DNA from: Marinobacter litoralis
GTDB lineage: Bacteria > Pseudomonadota > Gammaproteobacteria > Pseudomonadales > Oleiphilaceae
Assembly: GCF_016427555.1 (NCBI RefSeq)
Contig: NZ_JAELVS010000001.1
Span: 744,001-808,000 of the forward strand
Direction of reading: 5' to 3'
Length of the DNA: 64,000 nucleotides
A program made the position numbers and the translations under genes. The notes beneath the pieces were generated by a model, which saw nothing but the letters and a program-made list of their open reading frames with translations, was not told the origin of the DNA and searched no databases. Below are positions 54,294 through 63,396 of the stretch, in pieces; the first letter of the stretch is position 1; every line of letters begins with the position of its first letter.

Positions 54294-55340
54294 ATGAAAC
54301 TGAAATCAGCTCTGACGTCTGTTGCTTTGGCAGGAAGCCTTGCCGCCGTGTCGGTGCCAGCCATGGCCCGCGATACCGTGAACATTGTCGGCTCCTCGAC
54401 GGTCTACCCGTTTGCGACCGTGGTGGCCGAGCGTTTTGGTCGCAACACCGATTTCCCGACACCGAAACTTGAATCGACCGGTTCGGGTGGTGGCTTGAAA
54501 TTGTTCTGCGCCGGTATTGGCACCCAGCATCCGGATATTACCAACGCATCTCGTCGCATGAAGAAGAGCGAATTCGAGATGTGCCAGAACAACGGGGTGA
54601 AAGACATCACCGAAGTGAAAATCGGCGCTGACGGCATTGTGATTGCCAACTCCAAAGATGCGGATCAGATGGATCTGAGCCTGCGCCAGGTGTTTCTGGC
54701 TCTGGCCAAGGAAGTCCCGGACCCGAAAGGTGGCGACAAGCTGGTTGCCAACCCTTACCAGAAGTGGAGCGACATCGACGCCAGTCTGCCGAACAAAGAA
54801 ATCAGCGTAATGGGCCCGCCTCCAACCTCCGGTACCCGCGATGCGTTCGTTGAAATTGCCATGGAAGGTGGCTGTAAGACCTTCGATTTCATCAAGGCGA
54901 TGGGCAAGAAAGAGATGCGCAGCGTGTGCCACAGCATGCGTGAAGACGGCCTGTTTGTTGAAGCCGGCGAGAACGACAACCTGATCGTCCAGCGCCTGGC
55001 CCAGGATAAAGACACTTTGGGCATCTTCGGCTACAGTTTCCTGATGGAAAATGCCAGCCAGATTCAGCCAGCTACGATCAACGGTGTTGAGCCGACGCCG
55101 GATAGCATTGCTGATGAAGACTACCCGGTCGCCCGGTCGCTGTTCTTCTACATCAAAAGTGCTCACGTGAGCGTGATTCCGGGTATCAAGGAATACGCCG
55201 AAGCGTTCACCAGTGAAAGTGCTTGGGGTGACAACGGCTATCTGGTGGATGTTGGCCTGATTCCGAACCCGCGCAACGTGCGCATGGAAGTGGCCAAAAA
55301 GGTACGCAACCTGACGCCGATGACCGGTAACGAACTCTGA
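54294..55340 (+). CDS. pstS: Phosphate-binding periplasmic protein PstS
   Basis: This 348-residue solute-binding protein has a signal peptide (cleavage after AMA near 25), NIVGSSTVYPF and STGSGGGLKLFC, with the phosphate-binding serines and the PPPTSGTRDAF loop. It captures phosphate for the PstCAB transporter. GGAG lies upstream; GTG 54291 and ATG 54294 are both possible. A Pho box 75 bases upstream makes it the PhoB-controlled first gene. A terminator follows, so PstS should exceed the transporter subunits. Confidence 0.96.
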   Translation: MKLKSALTSVALAGSLAAVSVPAMARDTVNIVGSSTVYPFATVVAERFGRNTDFPTPKLESTGSGGGLKLFCAGIGTQHPDITNASRRMKKSEFEMCQNNGVKDITEVKIGADGIVIANSKDADQMDLSLRQVFLALAKEVPDPKGGDKLVANPYQKWSDIDASLPNKEISVMGPPPTSGTRDAFVEIAMEGGCKTFDFIKAMGKKEMRSVCHSMREDGLFVEAGENDNLIVQRLAQDKDTLGIFGYSFLMENASQIQPATINGVEPTPDSIADEDYPVARSLFFYIKSAHVSVIPGIKEYAEAFTSESAWGDNGYLVDVGLIPNPRNVRMEVAKKVRNLTPMTGNEL

Positions 55341-55371
55341 GCATCGCTCAGAATCATCAAGGAAGATGAGA

Positions 55372-55401
55372 GAATGCGAACCGAGAGGTTCGCGTTCTTT
55401 T
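55372..55401 (+). terminator. Intra-operon terminator between pstS and pstC
   Basis: An 11-bp stem (55372-55382 with 55387-55397, one G-T pair) has a GAGA tetraloop and is followed by TTTT. It stands 31 bases after the pstS stop and would act as an attenuator that lowers pstCAB relative to pstS. A second small hairpin (55337-55351) overlaps the pstS stop. Confidence 0.8.
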
Positions 55402-55447
55402 GTTGTATCTGACAGAAACTAATTATTCACCTAACACAGAGAATTCT

Positions 55448-56836
55448 ATGCAAACGGCCAATCTATTGCCCCTGATTCTGGTGATTGCCGTCATAGCCTA
55501 TGGATTGGCGTACATGCGGTCGCGAACGGTTGCTGGCCCGATGGGTGGTATCCGTAACCTCAAGGCATTGCCCTTTTATTACGCTGCCCGGGCAGCATTG
55601 TGGTGTGCCATTCCCGCCTTGATTGTTCTGAGCGTTTGGGCTGCGTTTGAAGGCAAGGTCATTCAGAATCTGGTCGTGGGCTCGTTGCCGACGGAGCTGC
55701 TGCCGCAATCGGCGGGCGAGGCCAGTTTGATTATGTCCCAGATCAACAACGTCGCCGCGGGTAAGCTGAACCCGGATTTTGTGCCGGCAGACGTGGTCAG
55801 TGCCGCCGATAAACTGGGCGCTTTGAAAGCCCAGAGCAGCCAGTTTAAAACGGTTCTGGTGGTGTTGATTGCCGTGCTTGGTGCCGCTTTTGCCTGGAGC
55901 CGGGTGCAGCCGCAGATTAACGCCCGGGAAAACGTTGAGCGGACACTCCGGTGGATCTTCTTCGCCTGTGCGGCGGTGGCGGTACTGACCACGGTGGGCA
56001 TTGTCTTCTCCGTGATTTTCGAAACCGTCCGCTTCTTCGGCAAGGTGCCGATTACTGAATTCCTGTTTGGTACCTCCTGGAGTCCGCAAACGGCACTTCG
56101 CGCCGATCAGGTGGGCTCGGACGGCGCCTTTGGCATTATTCCTTTGTTTACCGGCACCTTGCTGATCTCCGCGATCGCTCTGCTGGTGGCGGTGCCAACT
56201 GGCCTGTTGTCTGCGGTCTACTTGTCTGAATACGCCTCGAAATCGGCCCGCTCCGTCATCAAGCCGCTTCTGGAAATGCTGGCGGGCGTGCCGACGGTCG
56301 TTTACGGTTTTTTTGCCGCGTTAACGGTAGCGCCCTTTATCCGGGACCTGGCTGAAGCCGTCGGGTTAGAGGCGTCTTCCCAGAGTGCTCTGGCAGCGGG
56401 TCTGGTGATGGGCATCATGATTATCCCGTTTGTGTCGTCGCTGTCGGACGACGTGATCAACGCAGTGCCCCGCACTCTGCGCGATGGTTCCCTTGCGCTT
56501 GGCGCAACTCAGTCTGAAACCATGAAGAATGTGATTTTCCCGGCGGCCTTGCCCGGCATCATGGGCGGGATTTTGCTGGCGGCATCACGGGCGATTGGTG
56601 AAACCATGATTGTGGTCATGGCCGCGGGCCTTGCCGCCAACTTGACCGCCAATCCGCTGGATTCGGTCACCACCGTCACGGTTCAGATTGTCACGCTGCT
56701 GACCGGCGACCAGGAATTCGACAGCGCCAAGACCCTGGCAGCCTTCGCTCTGGGCATGATGCTCTTCATTATGACCCTGGCCCTCAACATGATTGCCCTG
56801 AAAGTGGTTCGCAAATATAGGGAACAATATGACTAA
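55448..56836 (+). CDS. pstC: Phosphate ABC transporter permease PstC
   Basis: This 462-residue inner-membrane permease is longer than E. coli PstC (319). The extension is N-terminal: a helix, a periplasmic loop of about 90 residues and two further hydrophobic helices before the canonical permease core. The EAA-type loop reads DDVINAVPRTLRDGSLALGATQSET. The frame opens at 55400, but ATG 55448 with AGAG upstream is the likely start. It overlaps pstA by 8 bases. Confidence 0.93.
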   Translation: MQTANLLPLILVIAVIAYGLAYMRSRTVAGPMGGIRNLKALPFYYAARAALWCAIPALIVLSVWAAFEGKVIQNLVVGSLPTELLPQSAGEASLIMSQINNVAAGKLNPDFVPADVVSAADKLGALKAQSSQFKTVLVVLIAVLGAAFAWSRVQPQINARENVERTLRWIFFACAAVAVLTTVGIVFSVIFETVRFFGKVPITEFLFGTSWSPQTALRADQVGSDGAFGIIPLFTGTLLISAIALLVAVPTGLLSAVYLSEYASKSARSVIKPLLEMLAGVPTVVYGFFAALTVAPFIRDLAEAVGLEASSQSALAAGLVMGIMIIPFVSSLSDDVINAVPRTLRDGSLALGATQSETMKNVIFPAALPGIMGGILLAASRAIGETMIVVMAAGLAANLTANPLDSVTTVTVQIVTLLTGDQEFDSAKTLAAFALGMMLFIMTLALNMIALKVVRKYREQYD

Positions 56837-58106
56837 TCAACGCACGCAGGCGGAAATTGTCCGCCAGTCGCTGAAGCGACGCTACCGCAAGGAGCGCAGG
56901 TTCCGGCTTTATGGCATGACCGCCATCGCCGTTGCGCTGCTGTCTTTGGTGGTGCTGTTCACCGATATCATCGGCAAGGGCTACACCGGTTTCATCAAAA
57001 CAACGATGACGCTGGAGGTGGTGCTGGATGGTGAGCAGATGTATCTGGACGATCCGACGGATAAAGACCAGATCGCCATGGCGGACTTCCAGGCGCCGAT
57101 CATCGCGGCCCTGCAGCGCTATTTCCCGGAGGCGCAGTCCAGAAAGGACGTTCGTGAGCTGAGCCGGTTGTCCGGAAACTACGCCAGCAACCAGATCCGT
57201 GATTTGTTGCAAGCGCAGCCGGACTTGCTGGGCTCCACCCAGACGCTGGAGTTTCTTGTGCACGATACCGTGTCGGTGTACGTCAAACATGCCGACAACC
57301 CGGCCTACAGCATTCGCCTGTCCGAGCAGCAGCAGCGCTGGGTGGATGAACTGGTGGAACAAGGCGTGGTTTCAACCAGCTTCAACGACGTGTTCTTCAG
57401 TCGGGGAGATTCCCGGGAGCCTTCCAACGCGGGCATTCTCGGGGCCATCGTGGGGTCGCTGCTGACCATGGTGGTTACGCTGGTGATCGCCTTCCCGACC
57501 GGGGTGGCTGCGGCGGTGTATCTGGAAGAGTTTGCTCCGCAAAACAAACTGACCGATTTCATCGAGGTGAACATCAACAACCTGGCCGCCGTGCCGTCGA
57601 TCATTTTCGGCTTGCTCGGCCTGGCGGTGTTTATCGGTGTGTTCGGCATGCCCCGGTCGGTGCCGGTGTTGGGTGGTTTGGTATTAGCGTTGATGACCCT
57701 GCCGACCATCATCATTTCCAGCCGGGCGGCCATCAAGAGTGTTCCGCCGTCTATTCGTGAAGCGGCGGAAGGCATCGGTGCCTCCAAAATGCAGGTGGTT
57801 CTGCATCACGTCATTCCGCTGGCGATGCCCGGCATGATGACTGGCTCCATTATTGGTATGGCGCAGGCGTTAGGCGAGACGGCACCTTTGCTGCTGATCG
57901 GGATGGTGGCGTTTATCGTCGAAGTGCCGGACGGCTTCTTCAGCTCTGCCACTGTGCTTCCGGTGCAGATTTATCAGTGGGCCAGCAGTGCCGAGCAGGG
58001 GTTCGTCGAACTGGCCTCCGCCGGCATCATGATTTTGCTGGCGTTTATGATTTCCATGAACGGTTTGGCCATTTGGTTGCGTAAACGTCTAGAGCGCCGG
58101 TGGTAA
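56829..58106 (+). CDS. pstA: Phosphate ABC transporter permease PstA
   Basis: This 425-residue permease is longer than E. coli PstA (296). After a first helix (about 30-48) comes an unusually large periplasmic insert (about 50-185), then the conserved core with the EAA-type loop [16 protein letters not shown] (preceded by a short extension). It forms the membrane channel with PstC. It overlaps pstC by 8 bases and lies 11 bases before pstB. Confidence 0.93.
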   Translation: MTNQRTQAEIVRQSLKRRYRKERRFRLYGMTAIAVALLSLVVLFTDIIGKGYTGFIKTTMTLEVVLDGEQMYLDDPTDKDQIAMADFQAPIIAALQRYFPEAQSRKDVRELSRLSGNYASNQIRDLLQAQPDLLGSTQTLEFLVHDTVSVYVKHADNPAYSIRLSEQQQRWVDELVEQGVVSTSFNDVFFSRGDSREPSNAGILGAIVGSLLTMVVTLVIAFPTGVAAAVYLEEFAPQNKLTDFIEVNINNLAAVPSIIFGLLGLAVFIGVFGMPRSVPVLGGLVLALMTLPTIIISSRAAIKSVPPSIREAAEGIGASKMQVVLHHVIPLAMPGMMTGSIIGMAQALGETAPLLLIGMVAFIVEVPDGFFSSATVLPVQIYQWASSAEQGFVELASAGIMILLAFMISMNGLAIWLRKRLERRW

Positions 58107-58117
58107 GGAGTACAGCG

Positions 58118-59005
58118 ATGAACAGTATGAATGCAACAGCGATACGTACCGAGAATATGTCTGAAAAGGTGGCTAAGCCCGTGATTAATGAACAACCGGA
58201 AAATGCAGTGATAACCGAAGGCACCACCGTAGGCCAGCCTTTTTCCGACGATCCGAAGTTCAAGCTGCGCAATGTGGAAGTGTTCTATGGCGAGAGTCCG
58301 GCGATCAAGAACATCAGCCTGGATATCGGCCGGAATGAGGTGATTGCGTTTATCGGGCCGTCAGGCTGCGGTAAATCCACCTTTTTGCGTTGCCTGAACC
58401 GGATGAACGACAGCATCGATATTTGCCAGGTGAAAGGTTCGCTGATGCTCGACGATCAGGATCTCTACGACCCCAAACGGGATGTAGTGGAATTGCGTGC
58501 CCGGGTTGGCATGGTGTTCCAGAAACCGAACCCGTTCCCGAAATCCATCTACGACAACGTGGCTTACGGCCCGCGGATTCACGGCTTGGCGAACCGCAAA
58601 TCAGACCTGGACGACATCGTTGAAAACAGCCTGCGCAAAGCCGGGTTGTGGGATGAGGTAAAAGACCGCCTGGATGCCAGTGCAACCGGTATGTCCGGCG
58701 GCCAGCAGCAGCGGTTGTGCATTGCCCGTGCGATTGCGGTGAGCCCGGAAGTGATCCTGATGGACGAACCCTGCTCGGCTTTGGACCCCATTGCGACCGC
58801 GAAGGTAGAAGAGTTGATCGCCGAAATGTCGGAGAGCTACACCATCGTGATTGTAACCCACTCGATGCAGCAGGCAGCCCGGGTTTCAGATCGTACCGCT
58901 TACTTCCACCTTGGCCATCTGGTCGAAGTAAACGACACCGACAAGGTGTTTACCGCCCCTGATCACCAATTGACCGAGTCCTACATTACCGGTCGTTTCG
59001 GTTAA
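58118..59005 (+). CDS. pstB: Phosphate ABC transporter ATPase PstB
   Basis: This 295-residue ABC ATPase has Walker [11 protein letters not shown]-loop [11 protein letters not shown], signature MSGGQQQR, Walker [13 protein letters not shown] and the switch histidine in VTHSM. The extra N-terminal 40 residues before [12 protein letters not shown] are variable. The frame opens at 58100, but AAGGAG at 58105-58110 sets the start at ATG 58118. The usual pstSCAB-phoU order is kept. Confidence 0.95.
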   Translation: MNSMNATAIRTENMSEKVAKPVINEQPENAVITEGTTVGQPFSDDPKFKLRNVEVFYGESPAIKNISLDIGRNEVIAFIGPSGCGKSTFLRCLNRMNDSIDICQVKGSLMLDDQDLYDPKRDVVELRARVGMVFQKPNPFPKSIYDNVAYGPRIHGLANRKSDLDDIVENSLRKAGLWDEVKDRLDASATGMSGGQQQRLCIARAIAVSPEVILMDEPCSALDPIATAKVEELIAEMSESYTIVIVTHSMQQAARVSDRTAYFHLGHLVEVNDTDKVFTAPDHQLTESYITGRFG

Positions 59006-59035
59006 ACCGGTCTGGCACAGCTGGAGAAAGAAAGC

Positions 59036-59758
59036 ATGTCCAACTCAAAAGATGACGTATACGGCGACCACATTTCCGCCAAATTCAATGACGAACTGAC
59101 CGAACTGAAAACCCAGTTTCTGAACATGGGCGGTATGGTGGAGAGTCAGGTTGAACAAGCCATTGAGGCCCTCACCGATAACAACAGCCAACTGGCCGAA
59201 GATGTCCGGCAGAACGACAAAACCGTTGACCGCATGGAAATGGACCTCGACGAAGAGGCCATTTTGGTCATCGCCCGTCGCCAGCCCGCGGCGCGAGATC
59301 TGCGTTTGGTGATTTCGGTGATCAAGATGGTGGCTGACCTAGAGCGGGTGGGCGATGAAGCAAAAAAGATCGCCAAAATGGCGATCAAGCTGTCCGAAGA
59401 AGGACAGGCACCGCGTGGCTACGTGGAAATCCGCCACATCGGTAAGCACGTGCAAAGCATGCTGCACGATGCGCTGGACGCGTTTGCCCGGTTGGATACC
59501 GATCAGGCATTACGCGTTATGAAAGAAGACAAGCAAGTCGATGAAGAGTATCAGGCCGCCGCGCGGGCTTTGCTGACCTTCATGATGGAAGATGCCCGTA
59601 ATATCACGCGTTGCATGATGGTGATGTGGGTGTTGCGCGCTTTGGAGCGCATTGGCGATCACGCATGTAACATTGCCGAGCACGTGATTTTCATGGCCAA
59701 AGGTGAAGACGTGCGGCACGCATCCATGGAAGAAGCTGAGCGGGTGCTTGGGCGCTGA
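59036..59758 (+). CDS. phoU: Phosphate signalling protein PhoU
   Basis: This 240-residue helical protein has two PhoU repeats, each with the acidic cluster that binds metal (DLERVGDEAKKIAKMA and ALERIGDHACNIAEHV). It links PstSCAB to PhoR and represses the Pho regulon when phosphate is plentiful. GGAG lies 9 bases upstream. It is the last gene of the operon and is followed by palindromic repeat E. phoB and phoR are not in the window. Confidence 0.95.
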   Translation: MSNSKDDVYGDHISAKFNDELTELKTQFLNMGGMVESQVEQAIEALTDNNSQLAEDVRQNDKTVDRMEMDLDEEAILVIARRQPAARDLRLVISVIKMVADLERVGDEAKKIAKMAIKLSEEGQAPRGYVEIRHIGKHVQSMLHDALDAFARLDTDQALRVMKEDKQVDEEYQAAARALLTFMMEDARNITRCMMVMWVLRALERIGDHACNIAEHVIFMAKGEDVRHASMEEAERVLGR

Positions 59759-59802
59759 AGTCTGGGGCATCGAGCTGGGAGGCGGGCTTTAACTGAAGCC
59801 TG

Positions 59803-59916
59803 AAGCAAGTGGGCCGGTGGTGCTGTTCGGGACTATCTTTCGCCAGGGATGGCGAAAGCTAAGCGCGCAGGGATGCCTTGAGCGTGTCCCGAACAGCACC
59901 ACCGGCCCGCTTGCTT
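59803..59916 (+). repeat. Palindromic intergenic repeat, copy E
   Basis: Arms of 31 bases (59803-59833 and 59886-59916) pair with a single G-T wobble around a 52-base core. Hairpin 1 has an 8-bp stem CTTTCGCC/GGCGAAAG with loop AGGGAT; hairpin 2 also has loop AGGGAT. It lies in the 3' region of phoU and ends 10 bases before the convergent hinT, so it can also separate these transcripts. Confidence 0.87.
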
Positions 59917-59925
59917 ACTCCAATA

Positions 59926-60291
59926 TCAGGCCTGCTTCATCTTGTCGGTATACGGCGGCCAGCCCAGTGGTTTGCCAGCCAACAGGTGCAGATGGATATG
60001 GAACACCGTCTGCCCTGAGTTCTCGCCGCAGTTCATAACTACCCGGTAGCCATCGTCGGCAAAGCCCATTTCCTTGGCCAGCTTTGCGGCCACCCAGTAC
60101 AAATGGCCCACCACTTCCCGGTCGCCTTCTTCGATGTCGTTGATCGTCGCGATGTGTTTCTTCGGAATAATCAGCAAATGCACCGGCGCTTGCGGGTTGA
60201 TGTCCTTGAACGCCAGGGTCAGGTCGTCTTCGTAAACGATGTCGGCCGGGATCTCCCGGTTGATGATCTTGGTAAAGAGTGTTTCAGACAT
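59926..60291 (-). CDS. hinT: HIT-family purine nucleoside phosphoramidase HinT
   Basis: This 121-residue protein has the histidine triad HIHLHLL (His98, 100, 102), together with IPADIVYEDD and NCGENSGQTV. HinT hydrolyses AMP-lysine-type phosphoramidates. AAGGAG precedes the ATG. It lies 41 bases after the UbiH-family gene on the same strand, so the two may be co-transcribed. Confidence 0.94.
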   Translation of the reverse strand: MSETLFTKIINREIPADIVYEDDLTLAFKDINPQAPVHLLIIPKKHIATINDIEEGDREVVGHLYWVAAKLAKEMGFADDGYRVVMNCGENSGQTVFHIHLHLLAGKPLGWPPYTDKMKQA

Positions 60292-60332
60292 AATGGCTCC
60301 TTGGTTGTTCTTTGAGTCCGTTGGGTGTCGGT

Positions 60333-61628
60333 TTAAAGCCAGTTTGGCATAGGTAAACGGTTGCTGATTTCCCGAAATATCGCCGGCGGCTGACTGTCCA
60401 GCCCCATCGCGTAGCGTGCCACTTTGTTGCGAGCGAAGGGTAGGGCGCGGGCTGCACCAAGGCCCAGGTTGCGGGCCAGGTGCAGCGGCGGAATGGTGTT
60501 GCTGAACAGGTGATAAAACAGATCCATGGCCAGCATCATGCGCCGGTTGGCCGGGCGGCGCTGTTGTTCATATAGCCCCAACCAATGTGCGCTGGCCAGA
60601 TCATCTCCGCCGCGGCGCGCTTCTTTTAACATCCCCTGCAAACATTCAGCGTCCTGAAAGCCCAGATTCACCCCTTGGCCCGCCAACGGGTTGATGGTGT
60701 GGGCGGCATCGCCGGTGAGTACCACCCGGCCCGAATAATAGTGCTTGGCGTGTTGTCGTGCGATGGGGAAGCTGCCGCGCTCTTCAACATGGGTTAAGGG
60801 TGGCAGTTCCTGGGGGAACGCTTTTTGAATTTCGGCCATCAACGCCTCATTGCTCAGGCTTTTCAGGCGTGCAATCTCAGCGGGAGAGTCGTACCAGACC
60901 AAAGACCCGCGACTTTCACCCGGATACTGGGCTCCGGCGCTATACAAGGGTAAGAACGCTCGGGGGCCGGAAGGATAGAACCCCTGCCAGGTGATGTCCT
61001 GCACGTTGCCTTGGTAGCGCACGGAAATGATCATGGCCTGTTGGCTGTATTGATCTTTGGTGATGCCGATGCCGGCCATGTCCCGGACTCTCGATTGGCC
61101 GCCATCGGCACCAATCACCAGCGCTGCCGTCAGCTCTTGGCCGTTCTCAAGCGTCACCGTGGCCTGTTTTTCGGTTTGGCCAATACCGGAAACACCGTGG
61201 CCTGCCAGTATAGAAACGCTGGGTTCTGCCTCTGCCGCTTGCCATAGTCCATTCTGGGTTACGGAGTTTTCCACAATGTGGCCCAGATGTGTGGCACTCA
61301 ACCCGTCGGCGGTGAACTCAACGTGATTGGCGGTTCTGGGGAGCAGTTTGCTCAAGGGGTGGGGCGCTTCGTCCCAGACTGCGAGCCTGCGGTAAGGCGT
61401 GGCTCGCATCGCGAGTATGTGATCCCAGGCTCCGAGGCTTTGCAAATAGGCTTCGCTTCCGGCACTGAGCGCAGACACGCGAATATCGGGAGCGGCCTCC
61501 GGGTCGAACGCCGGCGCCGGAGCGCGATCCACCATGGCTACATTGAAGCCCTCGCGCCCCAGGCCGGTGGCAAGAGCGGCGCCGACCATACCGGCGCCGA
61601 CGATCACAATATCAAAAGCTTGAGTCAT
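60333..61628 (-). CDS. UbiH/UbiF-family FAD-dependent ubiquinone biosynthesis hydroxylase
   Basis: This 431-residue class A flavoprotein monooxygenase has N-terminal VIVGAGMVGAALA, the DG motif VIGADGGQSRVR and the GD motif VLTGDAAHTINPLAGQGVNLG, the last a strong signature of the UbiH/UbiF/UbiI family. It hydroxylates the aromatic ring of a ubiquinone precursor; which carbon cannot be decided from sequence alone, with UbiF the closest impression. The frame opens at 61652, but AGGA 8 bases before ATG 61628 sets the start. Confidence 0.88.
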   Translation of the reverse strand: MTQAFDIVIVGAGMVGAALATGLGREGFNVAMVDRAPAPAFDPEAAPDIRVSALSAGSEAYLQSLGAWDHILAMRATPYRRLAVWDEAPHPLSKLLPRTANHVEFTADGLSATHLGHIVENSVTQNGLWQAAEAEPSVSILAGHGVSGIGQTEKQATVTLENGQELTAALVIGADGGQSRVRDMAGIGITKDQYSQQAMIISVRYQGNVQDITWQGFYPSGPRAFLPLYSAGAQYPGESRGSLVWYDSPAEIARLKSLSNEALMAEIQKAFPQELPPLTHVEERGSFPIARQHAKHYYSGRVVLTGDAAHTINPLAGQGVNLGFQDAECLQGMLKEARRGGDDLASAHWLGLYEQQRRPANRRMMLAMDLFYHLFSNTIPPLHLARNLGLGAARALPFARNKVARYAMGLDSQPPAIFREISNRLPMPNWL

Positions 61629-61720
61629 ATCGGGTTCCTGTCTGATGCCCACAGTTTACGCGAAGGCAAAGAACAGACAAGCGATGGAACGCAATCGACT
61701 CCGTCGGTTAATGAAAGCGG

Positions 61721-62275
61721 TCAGCCGGTTATACCGGTTACCCGTTGGCGTGACGGTTCAGTGGATTGCTGGCGCCCTTTGAGCATCCAGGCCGGTTTTT
61801 GTGCACCCGGCTTTTTGAAACCGCGAGTCAGCACCAGCGGCTGCACTAGATTCAGAAAATCTCTGGTCTTCATATGCAGGGTTTCGGTATGGCTGCCCGC
61901 GGCGAACGCCAGGTCTTCTTGTTCGGTCAGTGCTTCAGCGCAGTAGACGGTCATGTCGAAAAGGTTGCCGAAGGGCGGCATGGCTCCTACTTCACAGTTA
62001 GGAAAACGATCCTGAAAGGTTTGTTCGTCGGCGAGATCCACGAAGTCCGTATCGAGAATGCTGGACAGACTGTCCCACCTAATGCGCCACGTGGCTGGCA
62101 TCACCAGCATGGCCATTTTGCCATCGAGCTCGAGAATGACGGTTTTAGCCACTTTGTCGCCGGCAATCTGTACGTGGTGAGCAAGTTCCTGTGCGGTGAA
62201 GGCGGGAGGGTGATTGAGGCACATGTATTCGGTGCCGGATTGGTCCAGGAAATCTTTAAGCTGTTGTACTGGCAT
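61721..62275 (-). CDS. YbaK/ProX-type aminoacyl-tRNA deacylase-like protein
   Basis: This 184-residue protein has a YbaK/EbsC fold (about 1-155) with the conserved lysine in VAKTVIL and the GAMPPFG loop, and a basic tail. Related proteins deacylate mischarged tRNAs (Ala-tRNA(Pro), Cys-tRNA(Pro)); the substrate of this member is not evident. AGGAGG lies 8 bases before the ATG. It is the same strand as mscS, separated by a large terminator. Confidence 0.87.
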   Translation of the reverse strand: MPVQQLKDFLDQSGTEYMCLNHPPAFTAQELAHHVQIAGDKVAKTVILELDGKMAMLVMPATWRIRWDSLSSILDTDFVDLADEQTFQDRFPNCEVGAMPPFGNLFDMTVYCAEALTEQEDLAFAAGSHTETLHMKTRDFLNLVQPLVLTRGFKKPGAQKPAWMLKGRQQSTEPSRQRVTGITG

Positions 62276-62320
62276 AAATACAACCTCCTGACAGTACGGA
62301 CAGGATTGTAGAGCCTTCCG

Positions 62321-62399
62321 AAAAAAAATCCCGGGCCGGCTCCGGTAGCAGGCAGAGCATTGTTTGCCCGCCTTACCGACAGCTTAGCCCAGGATTTTT
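62321..62399 (-). terminator. Large structured terminator after mscS
   Basis: Read on the minus strand, 62399-62387 pairs with 62336-62324 (13 bp, one G-T wobble) and is followed by eight T residues (62328-62321, partly in the stem). The enclosed 50 bases can form an inner CGGTA/TACCG stem. It is larger than a standard terminator and could also be the 3' end of a small RNA. Confidence 0.6.
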
Positions 62400-62440
62400 G
62401 CTTTGCGAATAATCGTTCGCCCGGTGTGACAGGGTTCCGA

Positions 62441-63274
62441 TTAATCGGCTTTGATCATGTGTACATCGCGCTGCGGGAACGGAATAGAGATGCCTTCCGC
62501 ATCAAACGCTTTCTTCACACGTTCTTGCATGTCCCAGTAGAACGGCCACAGATCCGCAGAGTTGGTCCAGGCGCGAACCTTCAGGTCAACAGAGCTGTCA
62601 CCCAGCCCACCGACAACGATGAGTGGTTCCGGATCTTTCAGAGCACGCTCGTCTTCTTCGATCAATCGCTTGCAAATGGCTTTCGCTTTGTCGATGTCGT
62701 CGTCGTAACCGATACCGAACGTCATATCGCAGCGTCTGGTTTCGTAAACGCTCATGTTGGTCAGGCTGGAATTGGACAGATCACCGTTGGGGATTACGAT
62801 GCGACGGTTATCGAAGGTGTCCACAATGGTGTAAAGAATGCTGATTTCGCGCACAGATCCCATAAAGCCCTGAGCCTCAATGACATCGCCGACTTTGAAA
62901 GGCTTGAAGATCAGGATCAATACGCCGCCAGCAAAGTTGGCGAGGCTGCCTTGCAGTGCTAAACCAACGGCCAGACCGGCGGCACCAATAATCGCCACAA
63001 ACGAGGTGGTGGCAATGCCGACCATCGAGGCGACGGAGATCAACAGCAGGATTTTGAGGATTGCGCCGATCAGGGCACACAGGAATTTATTCAGGGTGGG
63101 GTCTTTCTTGCCGAGTTTGTTGTCCAGAATGGTCACAAAACGGTTGATCACCCACAGGCCGATGATCAGCGTGATAATGGCCAAGAGTACTTTCGGGGCA
63201 TAGGCCATAACCATCGCGATGCCTTGCTCCAGTAACTCGGAAGCTTTGCCGCTATCGCTGAAAAGTTCTTCCAT
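62441..63274 (-). CDS. mscS: Small-conductance mechanosensitive channel MscS
   Basis: This 277-residue inner-membrane channel (E. coli MscS 286) has three N-terminal helices, the pore helix GLAVGLALQGSLANFAGGVLIL with the glycine/alanine pattern of TM3, and a cytoplasmic beta and vestibule domain with VDTFDNRRIVIPNGDLSN. It opens on membrane tension during osmotic downshock. AAGGAG lies 8 bases before the start. Confidence 0.94.
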   Translation of the reverse strand: MEELFSDSGKASELLEQGIAMVMAYAPKVLLAIITLIIGLWVINRFVTILDNKLGKKDPTLNKFLCALIGAILKILLLISVASMVGIATTSFVAIIGAAGLAVGLALQGSLANFAGGVLILIFKPFKVGDVIEAQGFMGSVREISILYTIVDTFDNRRIVIPNGDLSNSSLTNMSVYETRRCDMTFGIGYDDDIDKAKAICKRLIEEDERALKDPEPLIVVGGLGDSSVDLKVRAWTNSADLWPFYWDMQERVKKAFDAEGISIPFPQRDVHMIKAD

Positions 63275-63396
63275 AGAAACGCTCCTTAACTTTGGGTGCT
63301 TGAAAAAGCTGGGTAACTTGCTGTCTTAACAGACTTAACCTGCTCCAGTATAGGTAGGTATCCTAGAGTCAGCGAACCGCGTGATGCAAATCCGGC

